50,338 nt of DNA from Acidobacteriota bacterium (GCA_009694745.1 SHUF01000017.1:1-50338), one strand, 5' to 3'. Counted from the stretch's first letter, positions 32,466 to 40,700 are shown. Numbers and translations: made by a program. The notes: generated from the letters alone by a model not told the origin.

Positions 32466-33810
32466 ATCCCGCAACACTGACAAGTGCGACGTCGTGGTTA
32501 TTGGCGCAGGCTTCGCGGGCCTGAGCGCCGCGGTGCGCCTCGCCGCAAGCGGCAAGGCCGTGACGGTTGTCGAAGAGGCGCCCCGTCTGGGTGGCCGGGC
32601 GACGGCATTCACCGACCGCGAGACCGGTCAAAGGCTCGACAACGGCCAGCACGCGCTCTTCGGGTGTTATCGCGAGACGTACGACTTCCTGCGCGTCATC
32701 GGTACGCTCGATCTCGCGCCACTTGATCCAACACTCCGGTTGACGATGGCGGATGTGGGCGGCCGGGCGTCTACGCTGACGTGCCCGTCGTGGCCGCCGC
32801 CGTGGCATCTGGTTGGTGGTCTTCTGCGGTGGAAGGCCCTGCCGCTGCGCGATCGTTTCGCAGCCACGCGATTGTTGGGCCTCCTCTCGGCGGTCAGGCG
32901 CGATGGCGCTGAGCGCGCGGCCGCGCGCGTGGCGCCGGACCTGACCGTCACAGACTGGCTGCGCGAGCAGCGCCAGCCGACGTCGCTCTGCGAGTGGTTG
33001 TGGCACCCCCTGGCCTTCGCCGCTCTAAATCAAGATCCAGGTGTGGCTGCGGCTCAGCCGTTTGTGCGCGTTGTGGGTGAACTGTTCGGCCCTTCTCCCG
33101 GTGCCTCGTCACTCGGTATCCCCAGTGTGCCGCTTGATGAGTTGTACGCCGAACCCGCCGCACGCTTCATCGAGAGCCGCGGCGGGAAAATGCTGCGTGG
33201 AATCAGGGCGATAGTGGACGTGGACCCGGTCGGGCGGGAGCATCGCGTGTACGCGGGTGACGAGATCCTTCGTCCAGGCGCGGTCATCAGCGCGGTACCG
33301 TGGCATGCGTTTGACCGCCTGTGGCGCCACGAGGTGCCTAAGCGGTTAGTCAGGATCGCGGATGCCGCGCGCCAGACGCAGTCCGCGCCGATCGTGACGG
33401 TGAACCTGTGGTTCGACAGGCCGGTGATGACCGAGCGCCAGATCGGCTTCGTCGGGACGCAGTTTCATTGGGTGTTTAACAAAGGCTCGCTTCTTTATTC
33501 CCTCGTCGCCAGCGGCGCCGAGGGGCTGTTGCGTCAGGAGAACAACGAACTGGCGGCCCTGGCTGAGCGGGAATTGCGAGCCTGCGTGTCGGGCGCTGCC
33601 GCGGCAGTGTGCGAGCGGTCCCTTGTGGTGCGCGAATCCCGCGCGACGTTTTCACTGGCGCCCGGGGCGCCGCCCCGGCCCAGCACCCAAACACTGGTGC
33701 CCGGCATCTTTCTCGCTGGCGACTGGACCGACACCGGATTGCCGGGAACGATCGAAGGTGCCGTCCTGAGCGGTCATCGCGCGGCTGCCGCGGCTATGAT
33801 CACTTTGTGA
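32458..33810 (+). CDS. hpnE: Hydroxysqualene dehydroxylase HpnE
   Basis: HpnE is an FAD-dependent amine-oxidase-like enzyme that reduces hydroxysqualene to squalene. The 450-residue protein begins with the dinucleotide motif DVVVIGAGFAGLSAAVRLAA and EEAPRLGGRATAFTDRETGQ, then LDNGQHALFGCYRETYDFLR, which is typical of HpnE. The C-terminal FAD motif is GIFLAGDWTDTGLPGTIEGA followed by VLSGHRAA. The GTG at 32458 gives the family start and overlaps hpnD by eight bases. The end overlaps the thiI GTG start (GTGA). Confidence 0.93.
   Translation: MAESRNTDKCDVVVIGAGFAGLSAAVRLAASGKAVTVVEEAPRLGGRATAFTDRETGQRLDNGQHALFGCYRETYDFLRVIGTLDLAPLDPTLRLTMADVGGRASTLTCPSWPPPWHLVGGLLRWKALPLRDRFAATRLLGLLSAVRRDGAERAAARVAPDLTVTDWLREQRQPTSLCEWLWHPLAFAALNQDPGVAAAQPFVRVVGELFGPSPGASSLGIPSVPLDELYAEPAARFIESRGGKMLRGIRAIVDVDPVGREHRVYAGDEILRPGAVISAVPWHAFDRLWRHEVPKRLVRIADAARQTQSAPIVTVNLWFDRPVMTERQIGFVGTQFHWVFNKGSLLYSLVASGAEGLLRQENNELAALAERELRACVSGAAAAVCERSLVVRESRATFSLAPGAPPRPSTQTLVPGIFLAGDWTDTGLPGTIEGAVLSGHRAAAAAMITL
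33795..33800 (+). promoter_or_regulatory. Possible internal -10 box before thiI
   Basis: TATGAT inside the last codons of hpnE ends exactly six bases (CACTTT) before the GTG start of thiI. This spacing recurs in the window, so thiI may also have its own leaderless transcript. Confidence 0.4.
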
Positions 33811-35024
33811 CATCCGTCATCGTCCACTACCAGGAACTGGCGCTCAAGGGTCGGAACCGCCCCTGGTTCATTCGCGCGTTACTGCGCAACATCAGGACGT
33901 TGCTCGCCGATCTCGATGTGCGGCACATCGCATCCATGGTTGGCCGGATCGAGGTGCGATTTGAATCGGGTGACCACTGGCCCGAGGTTCGCGCGAGACT
34001 GGCGAGGTTGTCTGGTATCGCGAACTTTGCCCGGGCCGTGCATGTGCCGGCCGATGTGGATGTGATGGCCGCGACGGTACTCGACGGCCTGCGTGGCCTC
34101 GAACCACGGCGATTCCGGATCAAGGCGCGGCGTGCTGACAAGAGATTCCCGGTGCCTTCGCCCGAGATTGAGCGGCGGGTCGGGGCCCATGTTCAGGCAG
34201 AGTTGGGATGGCCGGTCGATTTGTCGCATCCGCAGTCGGTGATCCGCATCGAGGTGCTCTCGGGCGAAGCATTCATCATCTTTGACCGCGAACCTGGCGC
34301 GGGCGGGTTGCCCATCGGGAGTGGGGGCAAGGCTGTGTGCCTGCTGTCGGGAGGCATCGACTCACCGGTGGCCGCGTGGCGCGTCATGCGCAGGGGCGTC
34401 ACGGTCCAGCTCGTTCACTTTCACAGTTATCCAATTCTCAATCAGGTGTCGCAGGAGAAGGCGCGTGAACTCTCGGCGATTCTGGCTCGGCGCCAGTTGA
34501 TGTCGCGCCTGTACCTTGTGCCCTTTGGCAGCATCCAGCAGCAGGTGATGTTGACCGTTCCGCCCGAACTGCGGGTGGTGATTTACCGCCGGTTGATGGT
34601 GCGCATCGCGCAACGCATTGCGGAGCGGGTCCACGCCGACGCGCTCGTCACCGGCGATGTGATCGGCCAGGTCGCATCACAGACGATCGAGAACATTCGC
34701 GCGGTTGATGACGCCGCGACCATGCCGATACTGAGACCCCTGATTGGATGCGACAAAGAGGAGATCACACAGGAGGCCATTCGGCTCGGGACCTACGAAA
34801 CGTCCATCATTCCCGACCAGGACTGCTGTACGTTGTTCACGCCGAGGAATCCGACGACACGCGCTGCGCTGGAGTTCGCGCGCGCGGCCGAGGGCCTGCT
34901 GGATCTCGAAACGCTTGTCTCGCAAGCGCTGCGCGACACCGTAGTGGAAGAGCGGACGTTTCCGGCCGGCCCCGGACTATGCGCCGTGGTCGAGAATGGT
35001 AAAATGCGGCGTCTATTGGCGTAG
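33807..35024 (+). CDS. thiI: tRNA 4-thiouridine sulfurtransferase ThiI (no rhodanese domain)
   Basis: ThiI adenylates uridine 8 of tRNA for 4-thiouridine formation and can also serve thiazole synthesis. The 405-residue protein has an N-terminal ferredoxin-like region (VHYQELALKGRNRPWF), a THUMP domain (RIKARRADKRFPVPSPEIER), and a PP-loop AANH domain with AVCLLSGGIDSPVAAW, ALVTGDVIGQVASQTIENIR and LRPLIGCDKEEI. The C-terminal rhodanese domain of E. coli ThiI is lacking, so sulfur must come from another protein. A cysteine pair in IIPDQDCCTLFTP is conserved in this short type. A separate rhodanese gene occurs at 47194 but is far away. Confidence 0.94.
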   Translation: MTSVIVHYQELALKGRNRPWFIRALLRNIRTLLADLDVRHIASMVGRIEVRFESGDHWPEVRARLARLSGIANFARAVHVPADVDVMAATVLDGLRGLEPRRFRIKARRADKRFPVPSPEIERRVGAHVQAELGWPVDLSHPQSVIRIEVLSGEAFIIFDREPGAGGLPIGSGGKAVCLLSGGIDSPVAAWRVMRRGVTVQLVHFHSYPILNQVSQEKARELSAILARRQLMSRLYLVPFGSIQQQVMLTVPPELRVVIYRRLMVRIAQRIAERVHADALVTGDVIGQVASQTIENIRAVDDAATMPILRPLIGCDKEEITQEAIRLGTYETSIIPDQDCCTLFTPRNPTTRAALEFARAAEGLLDLETLVSQALRDTVVEERTFPAGPGLCAVVENGKMRRLLA

Positions 35025-35028
35025 GAGA
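35000..35028 (+). promoter_or_regulatory. -10 box and ribosome-binding site of the aldolase gene
   Basis: TAAAAT (35000-35005) could drive a short leader of about 20 bases that carries AGGAG (35023-35027), six bases before the ATG at 35034. This is one of the clearer Shine-Dalgarno starts in the window. Confidence 0.45.
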
Positions 35029-35033
35029 GAGAC

Positions 35034-36044
35034 ATGAAGATGACTCCGGGGAAGCTCGCGGGAATGAAGGCCGTGTCGGACGCGCGAGGCGTGATCGCTG
35101 CTGCGGCCATGGACCAGCGCGGGTCGCTCAAGAAGGCGCTGGCCAAGGAAAGCGGCAAGGACGTATCCGACGCCATGATGGAGGAGTTCAAGGGCCTCGT
35201 GACGGAGGTGCTGACGCCCCACGCGAGCGCCATCCTGCTTGACCCTGAATGGGGCATCGGCCCGTCGAAACGTCGCTCGAAGAATGCCGGTCTGCTGCTG
35301 GCGTACGAAAAGACCGGCTACGACGCGAACACGCCCGGACGACTGCCCGACCTGCTGGACCATTGGTCGGTGCGCCGGCTGAAGGAAGCCGGCGCGGACT
35401 GTCTGAAGATCCTTCTCTATTACACGCCGTTCGATTCCAGGGCGATCAACGAGTTCAAACACGCCTGGGTGGAGCGCATCGGCGACGAATGCCGGGCAAA
35501 CGACCTGCCGTACTTCCTGGAGTTTGTCGGCTACGAGGAAGGCGCCGATGAAAAGGGACTCGAGTATGCGAAGCGCAAGCCCGAGGTGGTGGCCGGCGCC
35601 ATGCGTGAGTTCACGAAGGACCGATACGGCGTAGATGTCATGAAGGTTGAGATTCCGATCAACATGCAGTTTGTTGAAGGCGCGAAGTCCAACAAGACCG
35701 GCCAGGTGGCCTACACGCGCGACGAGGCCAAGCGGCTCTTCCTTGAAGCCGCAACGGCCTCAACCAAACCGTTCATCTACCTTTCGGCCGGCGTGAGCAA
35801 CGCCGAGTTCACCGAAGGCTTGCTTGTGGCCGCTGAGTCGGGCGTCCGTTACTCGGGCGTGTTGTGCGGTCGCGCGACGTGGAAGGACGGCATCTCCGTG
35901 TTCGCCAAGGAAGGCTCGGCAGCCTTCCGGGCGTGGCTCGAAACCAAGGGCGTGGAGAACATCAGGAACGTGAACGAGGCCGTTCGGCCCGCGAGCCCGT
36001 GGTTCTCGGTGTACGGCGCGAAGAGCGCCGACGAACTCGGCTAG
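35034..36044 (+). CDS. LacD-type tagatose/fructose 1,6-bisphosphate aldolase
   Basis: A 336-residue class I aldolase of the LacD family, which cleaves tagatose 1,6-bisphosphate and related sugars to two triose phosphates. GVIAAAAMDQRGSLKKALAK is the N-terminal active-site strand, LLDPEWGIGPSKRRSKNAGL follows, CLKILLYYTPFD and DVMKVEIPINMQF carry the lysines of the site (the latter the Schiff-base candidate), and PFIYLSAGVSNAEFTEGL and SGVLCGRATWKDG complete the barrel. In organisms without a lactose operon this family often serves as a glycolytic aldolase. It ends the operon with a hairpin behind it. Confidence 0.9.
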   Translation: MKMTPGKLAGMKAVSDARGVIAAAAMDQRGSLKKALAKESGKDVSDAMMEEFKGLVTEVLTPHASAILLDPEWGIGPSKRRSKNAGLLLAYEKTGYDANTPGRLPDLLDHWSVRRLKEAGADCLKILLYYTPFDSRAINEFKHAWVERIGDECRANDLPYFLEFVGYEEGADEKGLEYAKRKPEVVAGAMREFTKDRYGVDVMKVEIPINMQFVEGAKSNKTGQVAYTRDEAKRLFLEAATASTKPFIYLSAGVSNAEFTEGLLVAAESGVRYSGVLCGRATWKDGISVFAKEGSAAFRAWLETKGVENIRNVNEAVRPASPWFSVYGAKSADELG

Positions 36045-36050
36045 ATCGTA

Positions 36051-36082
36051 CGGAGGGCACGGGCTTCTGCCCGGGACCTCCG
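36051..36082. other. Hairpin between convergent genes
   Basis: CGGAGG-gca-CGGGC, loop TTCT, GCCCG-gga-CCTCCG forms a stem of 11 pairs with a small internal loop. It has no T-run on either side, so it is not a standard Rho-independent terminator, but it lies between the convergent aldolase and lipoprotein-like genes. Confidence 0.55.
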
Positions 36083-36098
36083 AACACCCGCCGCCGTC

Positions 36099-36554
36099 TT
36101 ACGGCTTCCGCAGGATCTCGGTACCCGCGACGGGGCCGAAACAGGTCGTGCCCGTGTAGGGAATCCGAATTTGGTTGCCCTCAAGGGTCGCAGTACCTGA
36201 CAGAGAGACCGGGCAGGTTCCACTGTTGGGCAGCGCGCCGATCCCGATAGCGCTCCAGGTGAGCCGTGTGGCATCCAGAGTGCCCGACGCCGTGCCGTTG
36301 ACCACCACGTTCCCCCAGCACTTCGCGCTCCAGTTCCCGGACGCGCTCGTGAGTGAGACACTGGTCACCGACCACTGAAAACCCGTGCAGGTCTCCTGGA
36401 CCGTGCTGGCAGCCACCGAGGCCCAGGTCCCGCTAAACGCTGCCGTTCCGGTTGCCGGAACAGTTGGGGCGGTCGGGTTTGACTTGAATGAATCTAGGCA
36501 CGATTGGCCCGACACGGCCAGAATCAGGGTGAAGGCGAAGGCTGAATAGGTCAC
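36099..36554 (-). CDS. Exported hypothetical protein, possible lipoprotein
   Basis: I do not recognise this 151-residue protein. The N-terminus MTYSAFAFTLILAVSGQSCL is a signal peptide ending in a cysteine; the lipobox is imperfect (GQSC), so lipoprotein status is unsure. The rest is rich in Thr, Ser and Gly with a few cysteines (QETCTGFQW, AKCWGNVVVNG, NSGTCPVSLSG, GTTCFGPVAGTE), a composition typical of small beta-sandwich envelope proteins. The GTG at 36554 lies six bases behind GATAAT, in the divergent region it shares with the deformylase gene. Confidence 0.65.
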   Translation of the reverse strand: MTYSAFAFTLILAVSGQSCLDSFKSNPTAPTVPATGTAAFSGTWASVAASTVQETCTGFQWSVTSVSLTSASGNWSAKCWGNVVVNGTASGTLDATRLTWSAIGIGALPNSGTCPVSLSGTATLEGNQIRIPYTGTTCFGPVAGTEILRKP

Positions 36555-36560
36555 CCAGGG

Positions 36561-36591
36561 ATTATCGGTCAGAGCCCGGCGCTTCTATAAT
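36561..36591. promoter_or_regulatory. Divergent leaderless-type promoter pair
   Basis: GATAAT on the reverse strand (36561-36566) is followed after six bases by the GTG at 36554. TATAAT on the forward strand (36586-36591) is followed after six bases by the ATG at 36598. Both distances are exactly six, with no Shine-Dalgarno site for either gene. Confidence 0.6.
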
Positions 36592-36597
36592 CCCTTG

Positions 36598-37164
36598 ATG
36601 GCGATTTTGAAGGTCTCACGGCTTGGGCACCCGGTTCTGCGGGCCAAGGCCCACGAACTGGACACTAAGTCCATTACCTCCGAGGGCGTGCAGCGCCTCA
36701 TCGATGACATGTTCGACACCATGCGCGAGTACTCGGGTGTGGGGCTCGCCGCGCCACAGGTGCACGAGGGCGTACGCATCTTTGTGGCCGGCCTGCGTCC
36801 CGGCCCGCTCGGCGCCCAAATTGGTGAAAACGATGACATGCCGCTGATGGCGCTGGTGAATCCGGAGGTCACGCTGGTCGGCAAGCCCACGTCGATGGGC
36901 TGGGAGGGATGTCTGAGCATCCCCGAGATTCGGGGCCGCGTACCTCGCGCATCGGCCGTCCGAGTGAAGGCCTGGGACCGGACCGGCGCCCAGGTCAGCT
37001 TTACGGCCAAGGGGTTTCCGGCGCGCGTCATCCAGCATGAATACGACCACCTCGACGGCGTCCTGTTTCTCGACCGGATGGAGTCCTTCGAGTCGTTGAG
37101 CTACCTCGAGGAATACGACCGCTACTGGGCGCGTCACGAAGGCGATGACGAGGGCGCCGAGTGA
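36598..37164 (+). CDS. def: Peptide deformylase
   Basis: This metalloenzyme removes the formyl group from new polypeptides. All three motifs are present in the 188-residue protein: GVGLAAPQVHEGVRI (motif 1), EGCLSIPEIRGRVPR (motif 2, metal-binding cysteine) and VIQHEYDHLDGVLFLDR (motif 3, HExxH metal ligands). A TTG lies one codon upstream, but the ATG at 36598 fits both the family (ILKVSRLGHPVLR) and the -10 spacing. Its stop overlaps the next start (GTGA), so it leads a run of five tightly linked genes. Confidence 0.95.
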   Translation: MAILKVSRLGHPVLRAKAHELDTKSITSEGVQRLIDDMFDTMREYSGVGLAAPQVHEGVRIFVAGLRPGPLGAQIGENDDMPLMALVNPEVTLVGKPTSMGWEGCLSIPEIRGRVPRASAVRVKAWDRTGAQVSFTAKGFPARVIQHEYDHLDGVLFLDRMESFESLSYLEEYDRYWARHEGDDEGAE

Positions 37165-38759
37165 GCAGCGAGTTCACCGACGCGGAACAGGCGGCCCTGG
37201 CGCCGTACTTCACGAACGTCGATCTACCCGTCTTCGCACTGATCAACCTCCCCGAGACCGTAAAGGGCGCGTTGTTCGCGCGGTATTCGCGTTCCGCGAA
37301 ATCCTTGCGCCGCCTGTTCCTGGACGAGTTCCTGGAGCAGGTGTCTGAGGCCGGGTCCGCGGCCGCCGGCGGAGTGGGCGCCACACGCGCTGACCAGCTC
37401 TACATGCGGATCTTCAACGAGTACGGAGACGACTCTGTCGCGCAACTCGGCGGAGTGCACCTGGGGTGTGAAGACGTGTCGAACCTGCTGACGAAGGTGC
37501 TCGAACGCGGACGCCTGATGGCGTACCTGGAGCAGTCCACGCGCTACATCCCGTACACCCAGCGAAAGGGCGATACCTGGCGTTACCTGGTACCCGCAGA
37601 GCTGGACGGACATCCCCTGAAGGCGCGGTACGTGGCCGCGCTGGATCTGGCGTTCGAAACCTACGCGCGATGGATCGACCCGATGCGCGTCTGGTTTGAG
37701 GCGCGGTATCCCAAGGCACCGGGAGATTCCGACGCGGTGTACAAGTCGGCGATTCGCGCAAAGGCGCTCGACACGTTGCGGGGGCTGTTGCCGGCGGCCA
37801 CAAGGTCGAATGTCGGGATCTACGGCACCGGGCAGGCGTACGAGTCGCTGCTGCTGCGCATGCGCGCCCATCCGCTGGTCGAGATGCGAGACTGCGCGGA
37901 CCTGATACTCAGCGAACTGCGCAAAGTGGTGCCGGCATTTTTCACGCGCGTTGATCAGCCTGACCGCGGTGGACGCTGGAGCGCGTACTTCGCCGAGACG
38001 CGGGATGCGGTCTCGGCGGTCGCATCGCGTTTGACCGGCGGCGAGCCGGCTGAAGGCCGCGCCGAGGTGGTGCTTTCCGATTTTGATCCTGATGGCGAAG
38101 TCAAAGTCGTGGCCGCCGCCCTCTATGCCGCGTCGTCGCTCCCCGATGACCAGTTGCTGGACGTGGCGCGGCGCATGAGTGCGGACGACCGCGCGGCTGT
38201 GCTCGCCGCATACGTGGGCGAGCGCGCCAATCGGCGGCACAAGCCGGGACGCGCGTTCGAGCGCACGGGGTATCGCTTCGATGTGTTGACCGACTACGGC
38301 GCGTTCCGCGACCTGCAGCGGCATCGGCTCTGCACGATCGACTGGCAGGCACTGTCGATGGCGCACGGCTACACCCAGCCAGAGGCGATCGTTGAGGCCG
38401 GCGGCAACGAGGACTGGCGACGAGTGATGGAGGCCTGCGCGGACGTCCATGAGGGTCTTGTGGCGGCGGGCCTGACCCAGGTCGCCCAGTACGTGGTGCC
38501 TATGGCGTACCGCGTGCGGTTTGTCATGGACATGAACGCGCGCGAAGCCATGCACGTGATCGAATTGCGTACCGCGCCACAGGGACATCCCGCCTATCGC
38601 CGTGTCTGCCAGCAGATGCACACGCTGATTTCTGAGCGCGCAGGCCATCACGCCATTGCGGCGGCCATGAAATACGCGGACCATTCGGAAGTGGAATTGG
38701 AGCGGCTGCAGGAAGAGCGGCGGCTTGAGGCAAAACGAGGCGCGACCAGTCGTGTCTGA
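37161..38759 (+). CDS. thyX: ThyX-family FAD-dependent thymidylate synthase, double-length
   Basis: A 532-residue protein made of two ThyX-like halves. ThyX methylates dUMP with FAD and methylene-tetrahydrofolate. Half one (about 30-260) has YGDDSVAQLGGVHLGCEDVS and VLERGRLMAYLEQSTRYIPY, where residues 124-129 (EQSTRY) match the second part of the ThyX signature RHRxxSxNExSxR, while the first part is RGR at 116-118. Half two (about 290-510) has DLQRHRLCTIDWQALSMAHG, with RHR at 387-389 but no NExSxR. So each half keeps a different part. Ordinary ThyX is 220-260 residues and forms sites between subunits of a tetramer. It overlaps the deformylase (GTGA) and the thioesterase genes. Confidence 0.85.
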   Translation: MSSEFTDAEQAALAPYFTNVDLPVFALINLPETVKGALFARYSRSAKSLRRLFLDEFLEQVSEAGSAAAGGVGATRADQLYMRIFNEYGDDSVAQLGGVHLGCEDVSNLLTKVLERGRLMAYLEQSTRYIPYTQRKGDTWRYLVPAELDGHPLKARYVAALDLAFETYARWIDPMRVWFEARYPKAPGDSDAVYKSAIRAKALDTLRGLLPAATRSNVGIYGTGQAYESLLLRMRAHPLVEMRDCADLILSELRKVVPAFFTRVDQPDRGGRWSAYFAETRDAVSAVASRLTGGEPAEGRAEVVLSDFDPDGEVKVVAAALYAASSLPDDQLLDVARRMSADDRAAVLAAYVGERANRRHKPGRAFERTGYRFDVLTDYGAFRDLQRHRLCTIDWQALSMAHGYTQPEAIVEAGGNEDWRRVMEACADVHEGLVAAGLTQVAQYVVPMAYRVRFVMDMNAREAMHVIELRTAPQGHPAYRRVCQQMHTLISERAGHHAIAAAMKYADHSEVELERLQEERRLEAKRGATSRV

Positions 38760-39174
38760 GCCATCGCCGTGGCTGATGGCCATCCGTATCCAGGTACGCT
38801 TTCGCGACTGTGATCCGCTGGGACATGTGAACAACGCCGTGTACTTGACCTACCTCGAGAACGCGCGATTCGCCATCTGGAAGGCGCAAGACGTGGCCGG
38901 TGTCATCCTCGCACGCGCGGAAGTGGACTTCCGGTCGCAGTCGCGTTACGGCGATGAACTCGAAGTGCGGTTGCGCCTGGAAGGGTTCGGCCGTTCGAGT
39001 TTTCGGTACGAGTACGAAATCGTTGACGTCCCTTCGCAGCGCGTGGTCGTGACTGCGAAGACCGTACAAGTGCACTTCGACTACGCGGCGCAGGTTTCGG
39101 TGGCTCTGTCAGACGACCTGCGCGCCAGACTCAGCACGCCCGTTGCGCCCATCCACGGAGAGACCCCACAATGA
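38752..39174 (+). CDS. Acyl-CoA thioesterase (4HBT hot-dog)
   Basis: A protein of about 140 residues of the 4-hydroxybenzoyl-CoA thioesterase/YbgC type. The signature is RIQVRFRDCDPLGHVNNAVY followed by LTYLENARFAIWK, with the aspartate and histidine of the active site, and RYGDELEVRLRLEGFGRSSF in the central strand. The GTG at 38752 overlaps the thyX stop by eight bases; an ATG at 38776 is possible and would only remove a short lead. It ends in an ATGA overlap with the creatininase-like gene. The acyl substrate is unknown. Confidence 0.87.
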   Translation: MSEPSPWLMAIRIQVRFRDCDPLGHVNNAVYLTYLENARFAIWKAQDVAGVILARAEVDFRSQSRYGDELEVRLRLEGFGRSSFRYEYEIVDVPSQRVVVTAKTVQVHFDYAAQVSVALSDDLRARLSTPVAPIHGETPQ

Positions 39175-40043
39175 ACCCCACTGTCCTCGTAGTTGCCCTC
39201 ACGGTGATGTTGTTTACGCAGGCGCCGCAACAGGCTCCAAGGCCTATCGACGCCGGCCAGAGTTTGTGGGCCGAGGAACTGACCTGGATGGAGATTCGGG
39301 ATCTCGTCAAGGCCGGCACCACCACCATCATCATCGGCACCGGCGGCGTGGAGCAGAACGGGCCCTACGTGGCCGGAGGAAAACACAACTTCGTGCTGCA
39401 GACTGTCCTGCCGGCAATAGCGCGCGCGATTCCACGCTCGCTGATTGCACCCATCGTGAAGTTCGTGCCGGAGGGACGAATTGAACCGACACCTGGAGGC
39501 CACATGGCGTATCCGGGGACGATCAGCCTCGAGCCGGCTACGTACGAAGCGTTGCTGACGGACATCTGCCGCAGCTACAAAACCCACGGGTTCATCGATA
39601 TCGTGTTGCTCGGCGACAGCGGCGGCAATCAGACCGGCATGCGGAATGTGGCGGAGGCCCTCAATGCCAAGTGGGCCAACGAAGCGGCCCGCGTGCACCA
39701 CTTGCCCGAGTACTACAACGAAGATCGCTGGAGCTACGACTTCCTGAAGACGCTCGGCATCACGCAGATCGACAAGACACCCGGGCGTACGGCAGATGCG
39801 CGCGTGGACACCCGCAACGGCATGCACGACGACATCTACTACGAAGCGCAAATCGCGGTAGTGGACCCAAAGCACATTCGCGCCGAGGAACGCCGAAAGG
39901 CTGGACTGCTGAATCTGCACGGTGTGGACATGACCGACGTGACAAAGGTGATCGAGATTGGGAAGAAGCTGGCCGAGTATCGCGCCGGAATCACGGCCCG
40001 TGCGCTGGAAGCGTCGAAGCTGAAGCTGCGCCCGGTCAAATAG
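39171..40043 (+). CDS. Exported creatininase-family protein
   Basis: A 290-residue protein with an N-terminal signal peptide (PTVLVVALTVMLFTQAPQQA). The body has the creatininase fold: EELTWMEIRDLVKAGTTTII, IGTGGVEQNGPYVAGGKHNF, and IDIVLLGDSGGNQTGMRNVA. Family enzymes are metal amidohydrolases with E-x-H-G-P-H and N-G-H-G-G-N motifs; here these read EQNGPYVAGGKHN and GDSGGN, so some metal ligands differ, though H in GKHN is kept. Exported creatininase-like proteins of this kind occur in several soil bacteria; the reaction is unknown. The start overlaps the thioesterase stop. Confidence 0.82.
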   Translation: MNPTVLVVALTVMLFTQAPQQAPRPIDAGQSLWAEELTWMEIRDLVKAGTTTIIIGTGGVEQNGPYVAGGKHNFVLQTVLPAIARAIPRSLIAPIVKFVPEGRIEPTPGGHMAYPGTISLEPATYEALLTDICRSYKTHGFIDIVLLGDSGGNQTGMRNVAEALNAKWANEAARVHHLPEYYNEDRWSYDFLKTLGITQIDKTPGRTADARVDTRNGMHDDIYYEAQIAVVDPKHIRAEERRKAGLLNLHGVDMTDVTKVIEIGKKLAEYRAGITARALEASKLKLRPVK

Positions 40044-40050
40044 GCCAGTG

Positions 40051-40668
40051 ATGATTCCAGCTTCCGAGGCTCTCGCCCTTCTTCGCGACGGCAACCGCCG
40101 GTTTGTGGCCGAAGTCCGCAGCCCCGACAACCCCAGCAGCCGCACCCGTCGTCTGGAACTGGCGGCTGGCCAGGAACCGTTTGCGATTATCCTCGGATGC
40201 TCGGACTCGCGAGTACCGGCTGAGCTGGTGTTCGATCAGGGCCTGGGTGATTTGTTTGTCATTCGCGTGGCCGGCAACATCGTGGCCCCGTCGCAGGTAG
40301 GCAGCGTGGAGTTTGCCGCCGAGCGTTTCGGCACGCGGCTGGTCGTGGTGCTGGGACATTCCAGTTGTGGCGCCATCGTGGCAACGGTGGAGGAGCTCGG
40401 TCGGCCGACGCAGGATCAGTCCAAGAACCTAAGAACCATAGTTGACCGTATCAGGCCCTCTGTTGAGCCCCTGCTGGCCACCGAACTCAGGCACCGGCCC
40501 GATGAACTGGTGCATCAGGCCGTCCGTGCGAACATTCGCGCTTCTGTCAGCCATCTGAGGCATGGCTCCGAGGTGCTGGAGCAGCTGATAGCCCGCGAGG
40601 GACTGATGGTGGTGGGGGCGGAATATTCGTTGGAAACAGGGGCGGTGGACTTCTTCGACGCGCCGTAA
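40051..40668 (+). CDS. Beta-class carbonic anhydrase
   Basis: A 205-residue zinc enzyme interconverting CO2 and bicarbonate. Zinc ligands and the Asp-Arg dyad are in IILGCSDSRVPAELVF (Cys, Asp, Arg) and VVVLGHSSCGAIVATVEE (His, Cys). VIRVAGNIVAPSQVGSVEF is the linking strand. The C-terminal MVVGAEYSLETGAVDFFD is also typical. The ATG at 40051 is preferred; a GTG is directly before it. It is the last gene of the deformylase run. No signal peptide is seen, so it is cytoplasmic. Confidence 0.93.
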   Translation: MIPASEALALLRDGNRRFVAEVRSPDNPSSRTRRLELAAGQEPFAIILGCSDSRVPAELVFDQGLGDLFVIRVAGNIVAPSQVGSVEFAAERFGTRLVVVLGHSSCGAIVATVEELGRPTQDQSKNLRTIVDRIRPSVEPLLATELRHRPDELVHQAVRANIRASVSHLRHGSEVLEQLIAREGLMVVGAEYSLETGAVDFFDAP

Positions 40669-40700
40669 ATGGGCGGTTTTTATGGGGTTTATCAGGGGGC

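Noticed and set aside
31986-32612. Reverse frame of 208 codons opposite hpnD and hpnE.
   Set aside because: Low-complexity basic translation and no motif; hpnD and hpnE are intact on the other strand.
37224-38834. A 536-codon open frame antisense to the ThyX gene.
   Set aside because: High GC leaves the opposite frame free of stops; no family motif is seen and the sense strand is clearly thymidylate synthase.
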